Assembly: GCF_042661465.1 (NCBI RefSeq)
Contig: NZ_JBHSWE010000001.1
Coordinates: 62,001-126,000, forward strand
DNA length: 64,000 nt
Direction: 5' to 3'
DNA from: Marinobacterium_A aestuariivivens
Lineage (GTDB): Bacteria; Pseudomonadota; Gammaproteobacteria; Pseudomonadales; Balneatricaceae
Made by a program: the position numbers and the translations under genes. The notes under the pieces were generated by a model. The model did no database searches, was not told where the DNA came from, and worked only from the letters and a program-made list of their open reading frames with translations. Numbering within the stretch: the stretch's first letter is position 1; every line of letters begins with the position of its first letter. This document shows positions 26,508 to 35,138 of this stretch, piece after piece.

Positions 26508-27261
26508 TCAGCGCATGAAGATGCCGCCATTGATATCCAGGGTGGCGCCGGTGGTGAAATAGGCTTCGGGACGCGCCAGCTGCACCACCAGATCGCCGAC
26601 AAAGCCGGCATCGCCGAGCCGTCCGGCCGGAATCGCCTGTAGCAGGCCCGGCAGCCGTTCCTCCGGCACCAGCGCCTTGACCATCGGCGAGTCGATCGGG
26701 CCGGGGGCAATCGCATTGACCGTGACGCCCCGCCCCGCCAACTCCCTGGCGAACACTTTGGTGAGGGTGATGATCCCCCTTCGACGCGGCGTAGTGGGCC
26801 CCGGTGGAAGTGCCGCCGTTCTGCCCGGCGAGCGACGCCATATTCATGATGCGGCCGTAGCCCCGATCGGCCATGTAGCGGCCTATCACCTGACAGCCCG
26901 AGAAGGTGCTGCCCAGATTTATATTGACGACCTCCGCGAACTCGGCGGCGGAGATTTCCATCACCGGCGTGGCCCGGGTGACGGCGGCATTGTTGACCAG
27001 CACCTGCAGGCCGTCCCAGCGCGCCAGCGTCGCCGCCAGCGCCGCTTCGAAATCCTCGTGGCGGGCGACGTCAAGCGCCAGCGGCAGCACCGTCCCGCCA
27101 CTGGCATCCAGCGCGCCTGCTGCCGCTTCGGCGGCCGCCAGCGAGATATCGCTCAGCACGATGCGATATCCCGCCGCGTGCAGTCTGGCGGCGATGTGCC
27201 GCCCCAGTCCCTGAGCGGCGCCGGTGACCAGTGCCACCTGTGGTTCGTTTAGGTGAGTCAT
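26508..27261 (-). CDS. iacE: IacE-like short-chain dehydrogenase/reductase (one frameshift)
   Basis: This SDR is about 251 residues after repair. The NAD(P) motif is TGAAQGLGRH, followed by LVNNAAVTRATPVMEIS and the catalytic Ser...YAASK region (MNMASLAGQNGG...GAHYAASKG). The frame changes within the G run at 26775-26779, immediately after the active-site Lys, with two bases apparently lost; the C-terminal part continues TLTKVFARELAGRGVTVNAIAPGPIDSP and ends GGIFMR. In iac clusters IacE acts on an oxidised indole-acetate intermediate. It starts 11 bp after the iacD stop. Confidence 0.87.
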
Positions 27262-27272
27262 GCCGCACCTCC

Positions 27273-27755
27273 TCAGAAGATAAAGCTGACGGTGCGCAGG
27301 AAACTCTCGGCGTGCAGCAGCTTCACGACCTTGCGCTCGATGCGAAAGCCGTCCGCCACCGGCCGCAGCCGGTACTCGATATCCGCCGGATAAGTCACCA
27401 GCTTGCCGTGACGCATCTCGTTGAGGGTCTGGGCGCAACGCGCAATAACCAGGTTTTCGCCGCCCTCGAGAAGGCGCACGCGGGATACCATGCGCACCGT
27501 GTTCAGCGTGGATTTGGCCGACACAGACTCGCCGCTTTCGAGGCGCGCCACGCGCATGCGGCGCATGTCGGCGTCATCCAGCGCAAGGTTGAGACTATTT
27601 TCGTAGTCATCGGCCTTGAGTTCCGCCGGCACGATGTAGAGGCCGCTGTCGGCCCAGAGATCGAGCCATGACTGGTAGGCCTTGTGGTCGAGCAGATCGG
27701 CCTCCTGCCAGATGAAGGCGGTGACGTCGTTGAGCAGTTCCGTATAGTTTTTCAT
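27273..27755 (-). CDS. iacD: IacD-like ring-hydroxylating dioxygenase beta subunit
   Basis: This 160-residue protein has the cone-shaped NTF2-like fold of Rieske oxygenase beta subunits: FIWQEADLLDHKAYQSWLDLWADSGLYIVPA, RMRVARLESGESVSAKSTLNTVRMVSRV and a C-terminal FRIERKVVKLLHAESFLRTVSFIF. It should assemble with IacC. It begins 3 bp after the iacC stop and is intact. Confidence 0.9.
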   Translation of the reverse strand: MKNYTELLNDVTAFIWQEADLLDHKAYQSWLDLWADSGLYIVPAELKADDYENSLNLALDDADMRRMRVARLESGESVSAKSTLNTVRMVSRVRLLEGGENLVIARCAQTLNEMRHGKLVTYPADIEYRLRPVADGFRIERKVVKLLHAESFLRTVSFIF

Positions 27756-27758
27756 CGC

Positions 27759-29069
27759 TTAGTTCTCCTCGCCGTCAGTCATCATTTTCTTGTACTGGCG
27801 GTAAGCTCCACGCATGCCGGTCTCGGAACAGACGGCGCCGGCGACATTGCCGTCAGGCGTCGTATGCAGATTGTTCTGGCCGCGGTTGACCAGTATCCAG
27901 CCGTCGGGACCGGCCATCGAGCCCTTCTGCACCCGTTCCCAGGCTTCGCCGTCGTCCGGCGTACCGAAACCCATCGGCCCCTGGAAGTGCTCGTGCAGGC
28001 GCATGCGCTTGCGGTTGAACGCCGTCGGCGCGCCTTCGCCACCGAGGGCGACGTGCTGGATCTCGGTCTCGCCGACCGATACCGGCCGCAGCACCCGGAA
28101 GAACGCCATCGAGCAGGACACGTTGGGAAACAGGTTGAGGTTGAAACCGGTGCCGTGCACCGCCCGCACCAGCCGGCGCACCTCCTCGTCGGAATGGCCT
28201 TCCGCCCTGAGTTCGTCGGCCAGCGTCTCGAAACGGGCCGGGATCGGCTCGTCCAGGTTGTCCTCGAGATCGATCAGCTCCGGAATCATCACCATCACGC
28301 TGTGGCCGTTGCCGAGGTCCTCGACGAAGCCCTCGCCATCGAGGAAGTCGAAGATGTCGGCGGTCGCCTCGTCCAGCGACGAGATGAACGACTTGTGGAT
28401 GATCGGGAAGTGGTAGGCGTCGGTGGTGTTCTCGAGCTGGATCTTCCAGTTGCCCGGGAAATTGAAGCGATGTTCGCCCAGCACCTTGACCGGGTAGCCG
28501 CCGCCCTGCTTCATGAACAGGTCGATCCACTTCTTCGCGCCGCCGAGGAAATCCGCCAGCGGCTCGATGTCGTCGCGGAAGGTGGCGAACACCAGACCGG
28601 CGTAGCTTTCACAGCGCAGGCGCTCGAGTGGCAGCTCGGACGTGTCGATGACGCCGGCGTATTCCTCCGCCTTGGGCAGCGAGCGCAGCTCGCCGTCGAG
28701 GGCGTAGCCCCAGCCGTGGTAGGGACAGGTGAAGCTTTTGGTCTTGCCCTTGCGGCCTTCGCAGACGGTGGCGCCGCGGTGGCGGCAGCGGTTCAGCAGC
28801 ACGTGCAGGTTCTTCTTGCGGTCGCGCACCAGTATCACCGGCTGACGACCGATAAAGGCGGTCTTGTAGGCGCCCGCCTCCGCCACTTCGCTTTCGTGGC
28901 CGACGTAGACCCAGGTGTTGTTGAACACCCGATCCAGCTCTTCCTCGAAGATTTCCGGATCCGAGTACAGGGCTTTCTTGACGCGCCCCTTCTCGTCATC
29001 GACCATGTCGGCTGCGCGCTTGCCAATGCTTTGTGCATCGACATTCTGAATATCGATCAAGTCACTCAT
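27759..29069 (-). CDS. iacC: IacC-like Rieske ring-hydroxylating dioxygenase alpha subunit
   Basis: This 436-residue protein has the Rieske 2Fe-2S motif Cys95-x-His97...Cys115-x2-His118 (CRHRGATVCEG / CPYHGW). The catalytic domain has the iron ligands and bridging Asp in ENTTDAYHFPIIHKSF (Asp217, His220, His225). In iac clusters this oxygenase acts on the hydroxylated indole ring on the way to catechol. The start at 29069 overlaps the iacI stop by 4 nt (ATGA). It is intact. Confidence 0.92.
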   Translation of the reverse strand: MSDLIDIQNVDAQSIGKRAADMVDDEKGRVKKALYSDPEIFEEELDRVFNNTWVYVGHESEVAEAGAYKTAFIGRQPVILVRDRKKNLHVLLNRCRHRGATVCEGRKGKTKSFTCPYHGWGYALDGELRSLPKAEEYAGVIDTSELPLERLRCESYAGLVFATFRDDIEPLADFLGGAKKWIDLFMKQGGGYPVKVLGEHRFNFPGNWKIQLENTTDAYHFPIIHKSFISSLDEATADIFDFLDGEGFVEDLGNGHSVMVMIPELIDLEDNLDEPIPARFETLADELRAEGHSDEEVRRLVRAVHGTGFNLNLFPNVSCSMAFFRVLRPVSVGETEIQHVALGGEGAPTAFNRKRMRLHEHFQGPMGFGTPDDGEAWERVQKGSMAGPDGWILVNRGQNNLHTTPDGNVAGAVCSETGMRGAYRQYKKMMTDGEEN

Positions 29070-29647
29070 CGCTGTCTCTCACGTTGAATTCGGGTTGTCT
29101 GTCCGGGGCTGGCGCCGGCCGACTTTTCCGGTACCGGCAAGTGGGCTTCGCTGTTCCAGTGATCCACCGGGCGACTGAACAGGTTTCGGGTCTGGAAGCG
29201 GGCCATGCGCCACGCCCCTGCTTCCTGGCGAAAATCGATCTCCAGCCGGGCACTGTTGAGGTGGGAGCCGCCAGCGCTGAAGCTCGACACCTGCAGCATG
29301 TTCCAGCTGCCGTGGGCGCGATCACCGTCCACCGTGATCACTTCCGAGGTCAGGTAGTGGACATTGAGGGCAAAGTGCGGCGGCTCCAGGCAGTACCTGC
29401 CCAGCATGGACACAATGGCGTCGCGTCCCTGGTGCCCGCCAAAGCTGCTGGCATAACGGGTCCCCTTGCCTTCCCAGATGGCATCCCCGGTAAACAGCTC
29501 GCCCAGCTCGGCCATCGGCGTGCTCGCGTCCAGGTGATCACACAGATCCATGTAGCGATTGAGGCAGGCACGGATCGCCTTCTCGCTTTCCAGTGCCATC
29601 AGCCGCTGACGCAGCTCGGCAAATTCGATCGGATCGATCTCGCTCAT
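29066..29647 (-). CDS. iacI: IacI-like SnoaL/NTF2-fold protein
   Basis: This 193-residue protein starts MSEIDPIEFAELRQRLMALE. It has the SnoaL-type layout: CLNRYMDLCDHLDASTPMAELGELFTGDAIWEG, HFALNVHYLTSEVITVDGDRAHGSWNMLQ and an ARLEIDFRQEAGAWRMARF strand. A member of this family accompanies iac genes and is thought to help a late step towards catechol; the exact reaction is not certain. It lies between iacB and iacC. Confidence 0.82.
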   Translation of the reverse strand: MSEIDPIEFAELRQRLMALESEKAIRACLNRYMDLCDHLDASTPMAELGELFTGDAIWEGKGTRYASSFGGHQGRDAIVSMLGRYCLEPPHFALNVHYLTSEVITVDGDRAHGSWNMLQVSSFSAGGSHLNSARLEIDFRQEAGAWRMARFQTRNLFSRPVDHWNSEAHLPVPEKSAGASPGQTTRIQRERQR

Positions 29648-29658
29648 TACGGCCGCCC

Positions 29659-30021
29659 TCAGACGCGCTGCACGATCAGTTCACGACCGGTGCGGGCTTC
29701 CACCTTGGCATAGCGCCACAGCTTGTAGGGGCCTTCACCCACCGCGGTGCTACGGAACAGATTGCAGCAGGCCACCACGGTGTCGTAATCGGCGACATCG
29801 GCCAGCAGGTAGGTGGTCCAGGGATAACCGTCAGACGGGCCCACCATACTCTGGTCGTCGTCCATGTTGCCGATCACCTCGACACCCTCCATGTCATGGA
29901 TGCCGTGCCACATGTCGCCAAAAGCAGCCCAGACGTCGAGCTGTTCTTCTCGCGGGGCGTCCATGAAGTTCTGGTTGATGGCCATGCAGAACAGAACGCG
30001 CAGAGGCTTGTTGTCACTCAT
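29659..30021 (-). CDS. iacB: IacB-like protein
   Basis: This 120-residue soluble protein (MSDNKPLRVLFCMAINQNFMD) has no signal or membrane segment. Features such as WAAFGDMWHGIHDMEGVEVIGNMDDDQSMVG and YPWTTYLLADVADYDTVVACCNLFR suggest a small dimeric alpha/beta ferredoxin-like barrel. I recognise it as the small uncharacterised protein found between iacA and the oxygenase genes in iac clusters; its precise role is not established. Confidence 0.75.
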   Translation of the reverse strand: MSDNKPLRVLFCMAINQNFMDAPREEQLDVWAAFGDMWHGIHDMEGVEVIGNMDDDQSMVGPSDGYPWTTYLLADVADYDTVVACCNLFRSTAVGEGPYKLWRYAKVEARTGRELIVQRV

Positions 30022-30044
30022 GGTCTTAATCTCCGTGGATTCAG

Positions 30045-31190
30045 TTACAGGTAGCCCGGCAGCGGTTCATGGCCGAAGAACATGGCGCCGGCGTTTTTCA
30101 GCGTGATTCGGCCCATGAAGGCGTGCTGCGTGAGCATGCTGGAGTCGCGCAGAATCCGCGAAAGCGGATGGCTGTTAAAGGCGCCGGTCATGCCGGTGAC
30201 CTCATAGGTCATGCGTACGGCCTCGGCGCATTCGTGTGCCAGATTGGTGGTGGCCAGGCGGACAAGGTTGATCTGTTCCGCCGCGGGCTTTCCACCGGCG
30301 ACCACCGCGTTCCAGGCCTCTTCCGTGGCTTCGTAAAAGAAAGCGCGGGAGGAGCGCAGCTTGGCCTCGGCCTGTGCTATCTCGATCTGTACGTATTCAC
30401 GCTCGCCCAGGTTGGGTGCGCCGGTTACGGACTTGCGACCGGCCGCTTCGGCCTGCACCACGTCCAGCGCCTCTCGAGCCAACCCGGCACAGGTAATGGC
30501 CAGCACCTGGGCGGCAAACGACAGGCTCGGATAACGGAAGAAATCGGAATCCAGGTTCGGCTGACCTCCGCGGATAAAGGTCCATTCTTCCGGTACAAAC
30601 TGGTTTTCCACCACCAGATCGTGGGAGCCGGTACCGACCATGCCGATCACATCCCAGTTGGGCTTGATGGTGACCTTGTCAGCCGGGAACACTGCCATGC
30701 GAGGCAGCAATTCATTTTCCTCCTTGATGCCCACACCGATAAGCGAGGCCCCCATCGAGCCACTGCCAAATTTCCAGGTGCCGCTGACCCTAAAACCGCC
30801 TTCAACACGCTCGGCTTTCTGGGGTGGAAAGATACCGCCGGCAAACACCACATCAGGACCGTTAGCCCAGACCTTGTCGACGGTTTCGGGCGGCAGAGCG
30901 GCCAGGTAGGCCGGGTTCATGCCAAAGCTGGCGACCCAGCCGGCGGAGCCGTCGGCCGCGGCCAGTGCCTCGACCATCTGCAGGAATTGCATCGGGTTGC
31001 GCTCGTCACCACCAAGGGCCTTAGGCACCATGGCGCGGTAGACGCCGATGGCCTTGAAGGACTCGATGACGTCCGGGGAAATATGTTTCTGGTCCTCGAA
31101 CTCCTGGCGGCGGGTACGAAGATCCGCCAGCAACGCATCGAAAACCTTTTCACCGCCCCAGAGGGACTTGTCGATCTGATGACTGGGCAT
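30045..31190 (-). CDS. iacA: IacA-like flavin-dependent monooxygenase (acyl-CoA dehydrogenase fold)
   Basis: The 381-residue protein has the acyl-CoA dehydrogenase fold used by group D two-component monooxygenases (HsaA, the C2 oxygenase). Blocks include FQFLQMVEALAAADGSAGWVASFGMNP-like helices (about 65-95), VSGTWKFGSGSMGASLIGVG, WDVIGMVGTGSHDLVVENQFVPEEW and a C-terminal GAFNSHPLSRILRDSSMLTQHAF. It lacks the usual dehydrogenase catalytic Glu context. In known iac systems IacA starts IAA breakdown by hydroxylating the indole ring using reduced flavin. The reductase partner is the IacG-like protein. It begins 14 bp after the iacH stop. Confidence 0.88.
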   Translation of the reverse strand: MPSHQIDKSLWGGEKVFDALLADLRTRRQEFEDQKHISPDVIESFKAIGVYRAMVPKALGGDERNPMQFLQMVEALAAADGSAGWVASFGMNPAYLAALPPETVDKVWANGPDVVFAGGIFPPQKAERVEGGFRVSGTWKFGSGSMGASLIGVGIKEENELLPRMAVFPADKVTIKPNWDVIGMVGTGSHDLVVENQFVPEEWTFIRGGQPNLDSDFFRYPSLSFAAQVLAITCAGLAREALDVVQAEAAGRKSVTGAPNLGEREYVQIEIAQAEAKLRSSRAFFYEATEEAWNAVVAGGKPAAEQINLVRLATTNLAHECAEAVRMTYEVTGMTGAFNSHPLSRILRDSSMLTQHAFMGRITLKNAGAMFFGHEPLPGYL

Positions 31191-31204
31191 CTGAAAGCGC
31201 TCCG

Positions 31205-32332
31205 TTAATCGTTGTTGTCGTTGATGGCCACGAGACGCTCGAGCTCGCGGGCGGCGGCCAGCAGCCGGGCGTCATCGCCACGGCGTGCGACCAGCTGAAG
31301 TCCCGCTGGTCGACCGTCGATATCCAGCGGGATGCTGAGGGCCGGATGGCCGGAAAGGTTGAAGGGGCGCACCAGCGCGGTGCTGCGCAGGTCGGTCTTG
31401 CCGGCCAGCGCCTCGTCCAGCATCAGCGGGAACGAGGGTAGCGTTGGCAGCGCCAGTACGCTGAACCGTTCGAGCAGTGCGTCCAGCTGTTCGCCGAATG
31501 CCTGGCGTACCCGCTCGGCGTCGGCGACCGCCTGCGGGCTGGTTTCGGCGGCACGCTTGAGACGTTCGGCGACATCCGCCCCGACGCGACCGGTTTCGAG
31601 ACAGGCGCCGAAGGCGTTCCAGGTTTCGGCATTGATGATCGCGAGGCCGGCTTCGAAAGCGGCATCCAGCAGCTGCAACTCGACCTCTCCGGCACTGCAG
31701 CCGCTGGCCGTCACGTAATCGCGCACCGCCCCGGCGATAGCCGCATCCGCTTCGACGGCGACCAGGCCGATGCGCAGCTCACCGTCGAAGGCCTGCGCCT
31801 CGAACCGCGGATCCACGATCGCCGTCGCACGCTCGAGCAGCTCAAGCGTCGATGCGAAGACGCCGACACAGTCGAGCGACGTCGCGGACGGCCAGACACC
31901 GTGTCGGCTGACGCGGCCGAAGCTGGGCTTGAAACCGTAGACGCCGCAGCAGGCAGCTGGCTGGCGGACCGAACCACCGGTATCGGTACCCAGCGCGATA
32001 TCGGCCTCGCCTGCCGCGACCGCAACGGCCGAACCGCTGGAGGAACCTCCCGGTATCCGGTTCGGGTAGCGGTGGTTGCGCGGCGTACCGCAGGCGGGGT
32101 TGATGCCGCTGACACCGAAGGCGAACTCGTGCAGCACCGTTTTGCCGACGATGCGACAACCGGCGTCCAGCAGCCGCTCGACAACATCGGCATGCCGGGC
32201 GGCGGGGGCGGCGTTATCGAACGCCGCACTACCCATGCGGGTGGCCATGCCCGCCACGTCGATCGAATCCTTGATAGCCACGCGCATGCCCTGTTCGGGG
32301 CCCAGTGCGCAGCGCTCTACAAATACCGTCAT
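31205..32332 (-). CDS. iacH: IacH-like amidase signature family enzyme
   Basis: This 375-residue protein has the full Ser-cisSer-Lys amidase machinery: Lys in RVAIKDSIDVAG, PGGSSSGSAVAVAAG and DTGGSVRQPAACCGVYGFKPS. It starts MTVFVERCALGPEQGM at 32332 and is intact. IacH belongs to this family in characterised iac clusters and acts on a late ring-opened or lactam-type intermediate. It is the first gene of the long minus-strand operon and is preceded by a candidate promoter with IacR-like half-sites. Confidence 0.86.
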   Translation of the reverse strand: MTVFVERCALGPEQGMRVAIKDSIDVAGMATRMGSAAFDNAAPAARHADVVERLLDAGCRIVGKTVLHEFAFGVSGINPACGTPRNHRYPNRIPGGSSSGSAVAVAAGEADIALGTDTGGSVRQPAACCGVYGFKPSFGRVSRHGVWPSATSLDCVGVFASTLELLERATAIVDPRFEAQAFDGELRIGLVAVEADAAIAGAVRDYVTASGCSAGEVELQLLDAAFEAGLAIINAETWNAFGACLETGRVGADVAERLKRAAETSPQAVADAERVRQAFGEQLDALLERFSVLALPTLPSFPLMLDEALAGKTDLRSTALVRPFNLSGHPALSIPLDIDGRPAGLQLVARRGDDARLLAAARELERLVAINDNND

Positions 32333-32405
32333 GTCTGCTCGCCGTTGTTGGGTTTTGTCCTGGCGGGGCTCAGCAGCCTGAGTCCCGCTCGATCAGCTTG
32401 ACTTC

Positions 32406-32447
32406 AGAATTCCACTTTTCACTTGATTCGTCAATTAATATTTCAAG
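32406..32447 (-). promoter_or_regulatory. Candidate iacH promoter with two IacR-like half-sites
   Basis: On the minus strand TTGACG (32434-32429) and AATTCT (32411-32406) are 17 bp apart; the -35 is good and the -10 weak. Half-sites ACTTGATT (32421-32428) and ATTTCAAG (32440-32447) resemble the two arms of the palindrome at 32823 and overlap this promoter, about 90 bp before the iacH ATG. Confidence 0.4.
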
Positions 32448-32822
32448 CATAAATCCAACCCTTACGACAAGCGAAAAGCTCAACCTGAATACATTTAATG
32501 GCGTCGAACTCAGCGAACCAAGTCGCGAACAACCTATATTGTTTTATATTTTTCAATTAGTTATAAATATACATCAGCGCCTTCCCGGGCCCCTTACCCA
32601 GGTCCCGGCGCAGCCGATCGAATTGAGAAAGTCTCAATCACGGCGTTCAAAAAATCTTTTTTTAGACACAAAACAACAATAAACACACCGGAAAGGTGTA
32701 AAGGCAGCGCTGTCTGCACGATGAAATAGCAACCACCTGCCCCGCTTCGGGAGAGGTACCGCTCTGAGGATGAAGACGATTTCGCCTGAGGAAGGATGAA
32801 CTTTGCGTAGTGAATTCTGTAT

Positions 32823-32838
32823 ACTTGAAATTTCAAGT
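32823..32838. promoter_or_regulatory. Perfect 16-bp palindrome, candidate IacR operator
   Basis: ACTTGAAATTTCAAGT is a perfect 16-bp palindrome 81 bp upstream of iacR in the 587-bp divergent region (32333-32919), which otherwise contains AT-rich DNA and no gene. A TATACT hexamer (32820-32825) overlaps its left edge, fitting autorepression by a MarR dimer. Confidence 0.6.
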
Positions 32839-32919
32839 TGTTCGAAGAGACGTCATTGTCTCTTCCGCCGGCGCGGCGGCAGATCGGCCGTGACCGGCCC
32901 GTCCGGGTAAAAGTGACAG

Positions 32920-33402
32920 ATGGCAACCGTAAAAAGCAAATTCGACATGTACGACCCGCTCGGCGAGAACTTCCATCGCCACGAATTCCCCTTTTATTGG
33001 ATCGCACGGGTCAACGCCCTCTACACCCAGGAGATGGAGCGCGTGCTGAAGAAGATCGACATGGACGTGCCGCGCTGGCGCATCATGATGATTCTCATGG
33101 AACAGGATCCGATCAGCATTTCGGAGGTCGCCGACCAGGCGGTCGCCAAACTGCCGACGATCACCAAGATCCTCTACCGCATGCGCGATCAGGGCCTGGT
33201 CGAGCTGTCGACCTCGGCAAGCGACGGGCGTGTGACGCTGGTATCGATGACCGATGACGGGCGCCAGCGTCTGGAAACCGTTCGCGACTCCGTCAGCGGC
33301 ATTTTCAAGCGCTGCTTCCAGGGCCTCAGCGCCGCCCAGATCAAACGCCTCAACGGCCTGCTGGAACAATTGCACGGCAATATGCGATCGCTGCGGAACT
33401 GA
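32920..33402 (+). CDS. iacR: MarR-family regulator, IacR-like
   Basis: This 160-residue winged-helix protein starts MATVKSKFDMYDPLGENFHR. The DNA-binding core is typical of MarR: VPRWRIMMILMEQDPISISEVADQAVAKLPTITKILYRMRDQGLVE, then the wing STSASDGRVTLVSMTDDG. It is divergent from iacH, as iacR is from other iac operons, where IAA relieves repression. A perfect palindrome sits between the two genes. It is intact. Confidence 0.88.
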   Translation: MATVKSKFDMYDPLGENFHRHEFPFYWIARVNALYTQEMERVLKKIDMDVPRWRIMMILMEQDPISISEVADQAVAKLPTITKILYRMRDQGLVELSTSASDGRVTLVSMTDDGRQRLETVRDSVSGIFKRCFQGLSAAQIKRLNGLLEQLHGNMRSLRN

Positions 33403-33544
33403 CGGACGGACATCGAAACCCGGGCACTCAGCGCTTCCGGGAGGCGACAGAAACGGCATGCCCGCGCCCGGCGGTGACATCTCGTGGAACCGCGCGTCGA
33501 ATCACAAGCCCCTGCCCGGCTATGCTCCGCGAAGAAGCAAAAGA

Positions 33545-33560
33545 GGGCCCGACCGGGCCC
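33545..33560 (-). terminator. Rho-independent terminator after the aldehyde dehydrogenase gene
   Basis: GGGCCCG and CGGGCCC pair around a 2-nt loop; on the minus strand the stem is followed by TCTTTTG. It lies about 110 bp past the dehydrogenase stop and would end the porin-dehydrogenase transcript. The surrounding 33403-33670 region holds no gene. Confidence 0.55.
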
Positions 33561-33670
33561 GTAAAAACCGCCGTCCTCCCCCGCAACCAGGAACGAACAG
33601 CTTCCTCACTACTGTTGCAGGAGGGGGTACCAGGGCGGCCTGAGGGAACCACCCCGCCCCCAAACCGTTG

Positions 33671-35084
33671 TCACCCCTTGCTGATGTTGAGCAACTGCGC
33701 CTGGGTGTACTCCAGCAGGCCTTCGAGGCCGAATTCGGTACCGATACCGGACATCTTGCTGCCGCCGAACGGACAGTGCGGCAGCACCTCTGCATGGTTG
33801 TTGATCCAGGCGGTGCCGCTGTCAAGGCGCGAGGCCACGGCTTTCGCCTGCTCGAGGTCGGTGCCCCAGACCGAGCCGCCGAGACCGTTGGGATTGTCGT
33901 TGGCGCGGCGGATGGCATCCTCGACGTCGCTGTAGCGAATCACCGGCAGCACAGGACCGAACTGCTCCTCGTCGACGAGACGGGTGCCATCGGTGATGTC
34001 GGCAACGATGGTGGGGGCGTAGAAGTAGCCCCTGTCGCCGATGCGCTCGCCACCGGCGACGATGCGGGCGCCGTTGCGACGCGCGTCCTCGACCAGCTCC
34101 GCGACCAGTTCGAACTGGTCGCGGTTCTGCACCGGGCCGAAGGTGACGCCCGCCTCGATGCCGGGACCGACATTCTGGGCACGGGCCAGCTCGCCCAGCT
34201 TGTCCACCAGCGCATCGTACAGGGAGTCGTGCACGTAGAGGCGCTTGAGCGCGGCGCAGGTCTGACCCATGTTGAGGAAAGCGGTCTGGAAGATCGCCGG
34301 CGCCAGCTTGTCGATATCGGCATCGGGCAGCACGATGCCGGCATCGTTGCCACCGAGCTCCAGCGTCAGGCGCTTAAGGTTGTCGGCGGCGTTGCGCATG
34401 ATGGTCTGGCCGGTCGGCGTGGAGCCGGTGAAGACGATCTTGCGGATGCCGTCATGCTTCACCAGGCTGCTGCCGATGCCGCCTTCGCCGGTGACGATGT
34501 TGACGACACCCGCCGGCAGCACTTCATTCATCAGCTCGACCATGCGCAAGGTGTTGAACGGCGTCATCGACGAGGGTTTGACGACCAGGGTGTTGCCGGT
34601 GCGGATCGCCGGCATCAGGTGCCGGTGGCGATCATCAGCGGCCAGTTCCAGGGCGTGATGGAGCCGACCACGCCCAGGGCTTGCGGTGCAGCTCGGCGCG
34701 ACGCACCTCGCTGTCCTCGATCACCTCGACCGGGATCTCCAGCGAGGCGGTGTAGCGCGTCCAGGCCACGGCGCCGCCGACCTCGAAGCGCGCCAGGTCC
34801 AGCGGTTTGCCCTGCTCCAGGGTGATGATCTCGGCCAGCTCCCCGGCGTGCGCCTCGAGCTTGTCGGCGATGGCGCCCAGGGCCGCGACACGCGTCTCGT
34901 CGGAGCTGTGCTGCCAGCTCTGGAAGGCCTCGGCGGCGGCCTTCACGGCCTGATCCACCTGCTCTGGCGAGGCAAAGGGACACTGGGCAACCACTTCCTC
35001 GGTAGCGGGGTTCAGTACCGCGAAGGAACCGCGATCGCCAGCCAGAGACTGGCCGCCGATGATCAGGGAGAAGGTGTCTTTCAT
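33671..35084 (-). CDS. NAD(P)-dependent aldehyde dehydrogenase (two frameshifts)
   Basis: This aldehyde dehydrogenase has about 471 residues after repair. It has SITPWNWPLMIAT, the NAD-binding FTGSTPTGQTIM, catalytic Glu in LTLELGGNDAGIV, catalytic Cys in NMGQTCAALKRLYV and a C-terminal PFGGSKMSGIGTEFGLEGL. Two single-base losses near 34.66-34.68 kb (a C run and one T in the TGGCACC region) break the frame at the N-terminal Trp motif. It lies 54 bp after the porin gene and both share the qhp-type promoter motif. It is therefore the likely enzyme for aldehydes made by the amine dehydrogenase, such as phenylacetaldehyde or indole-3-acetaldehyde; this is inference. Confidence 0.85.
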
Positions 35085-35138
35085 TTCCGAACTCCTGTTG
35101 TCAGGACTCTGACAAGGTGAAAAGTCGCCGCAGCCACA

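Noticed and set aside
29066..29647. A second Rieske oxygenase beta subunit
   Set aside because: The fold is NTF2/SnoaL-like, but the iac order and the true beta subunit at 27273-27755 make the IacI assignment fit better.
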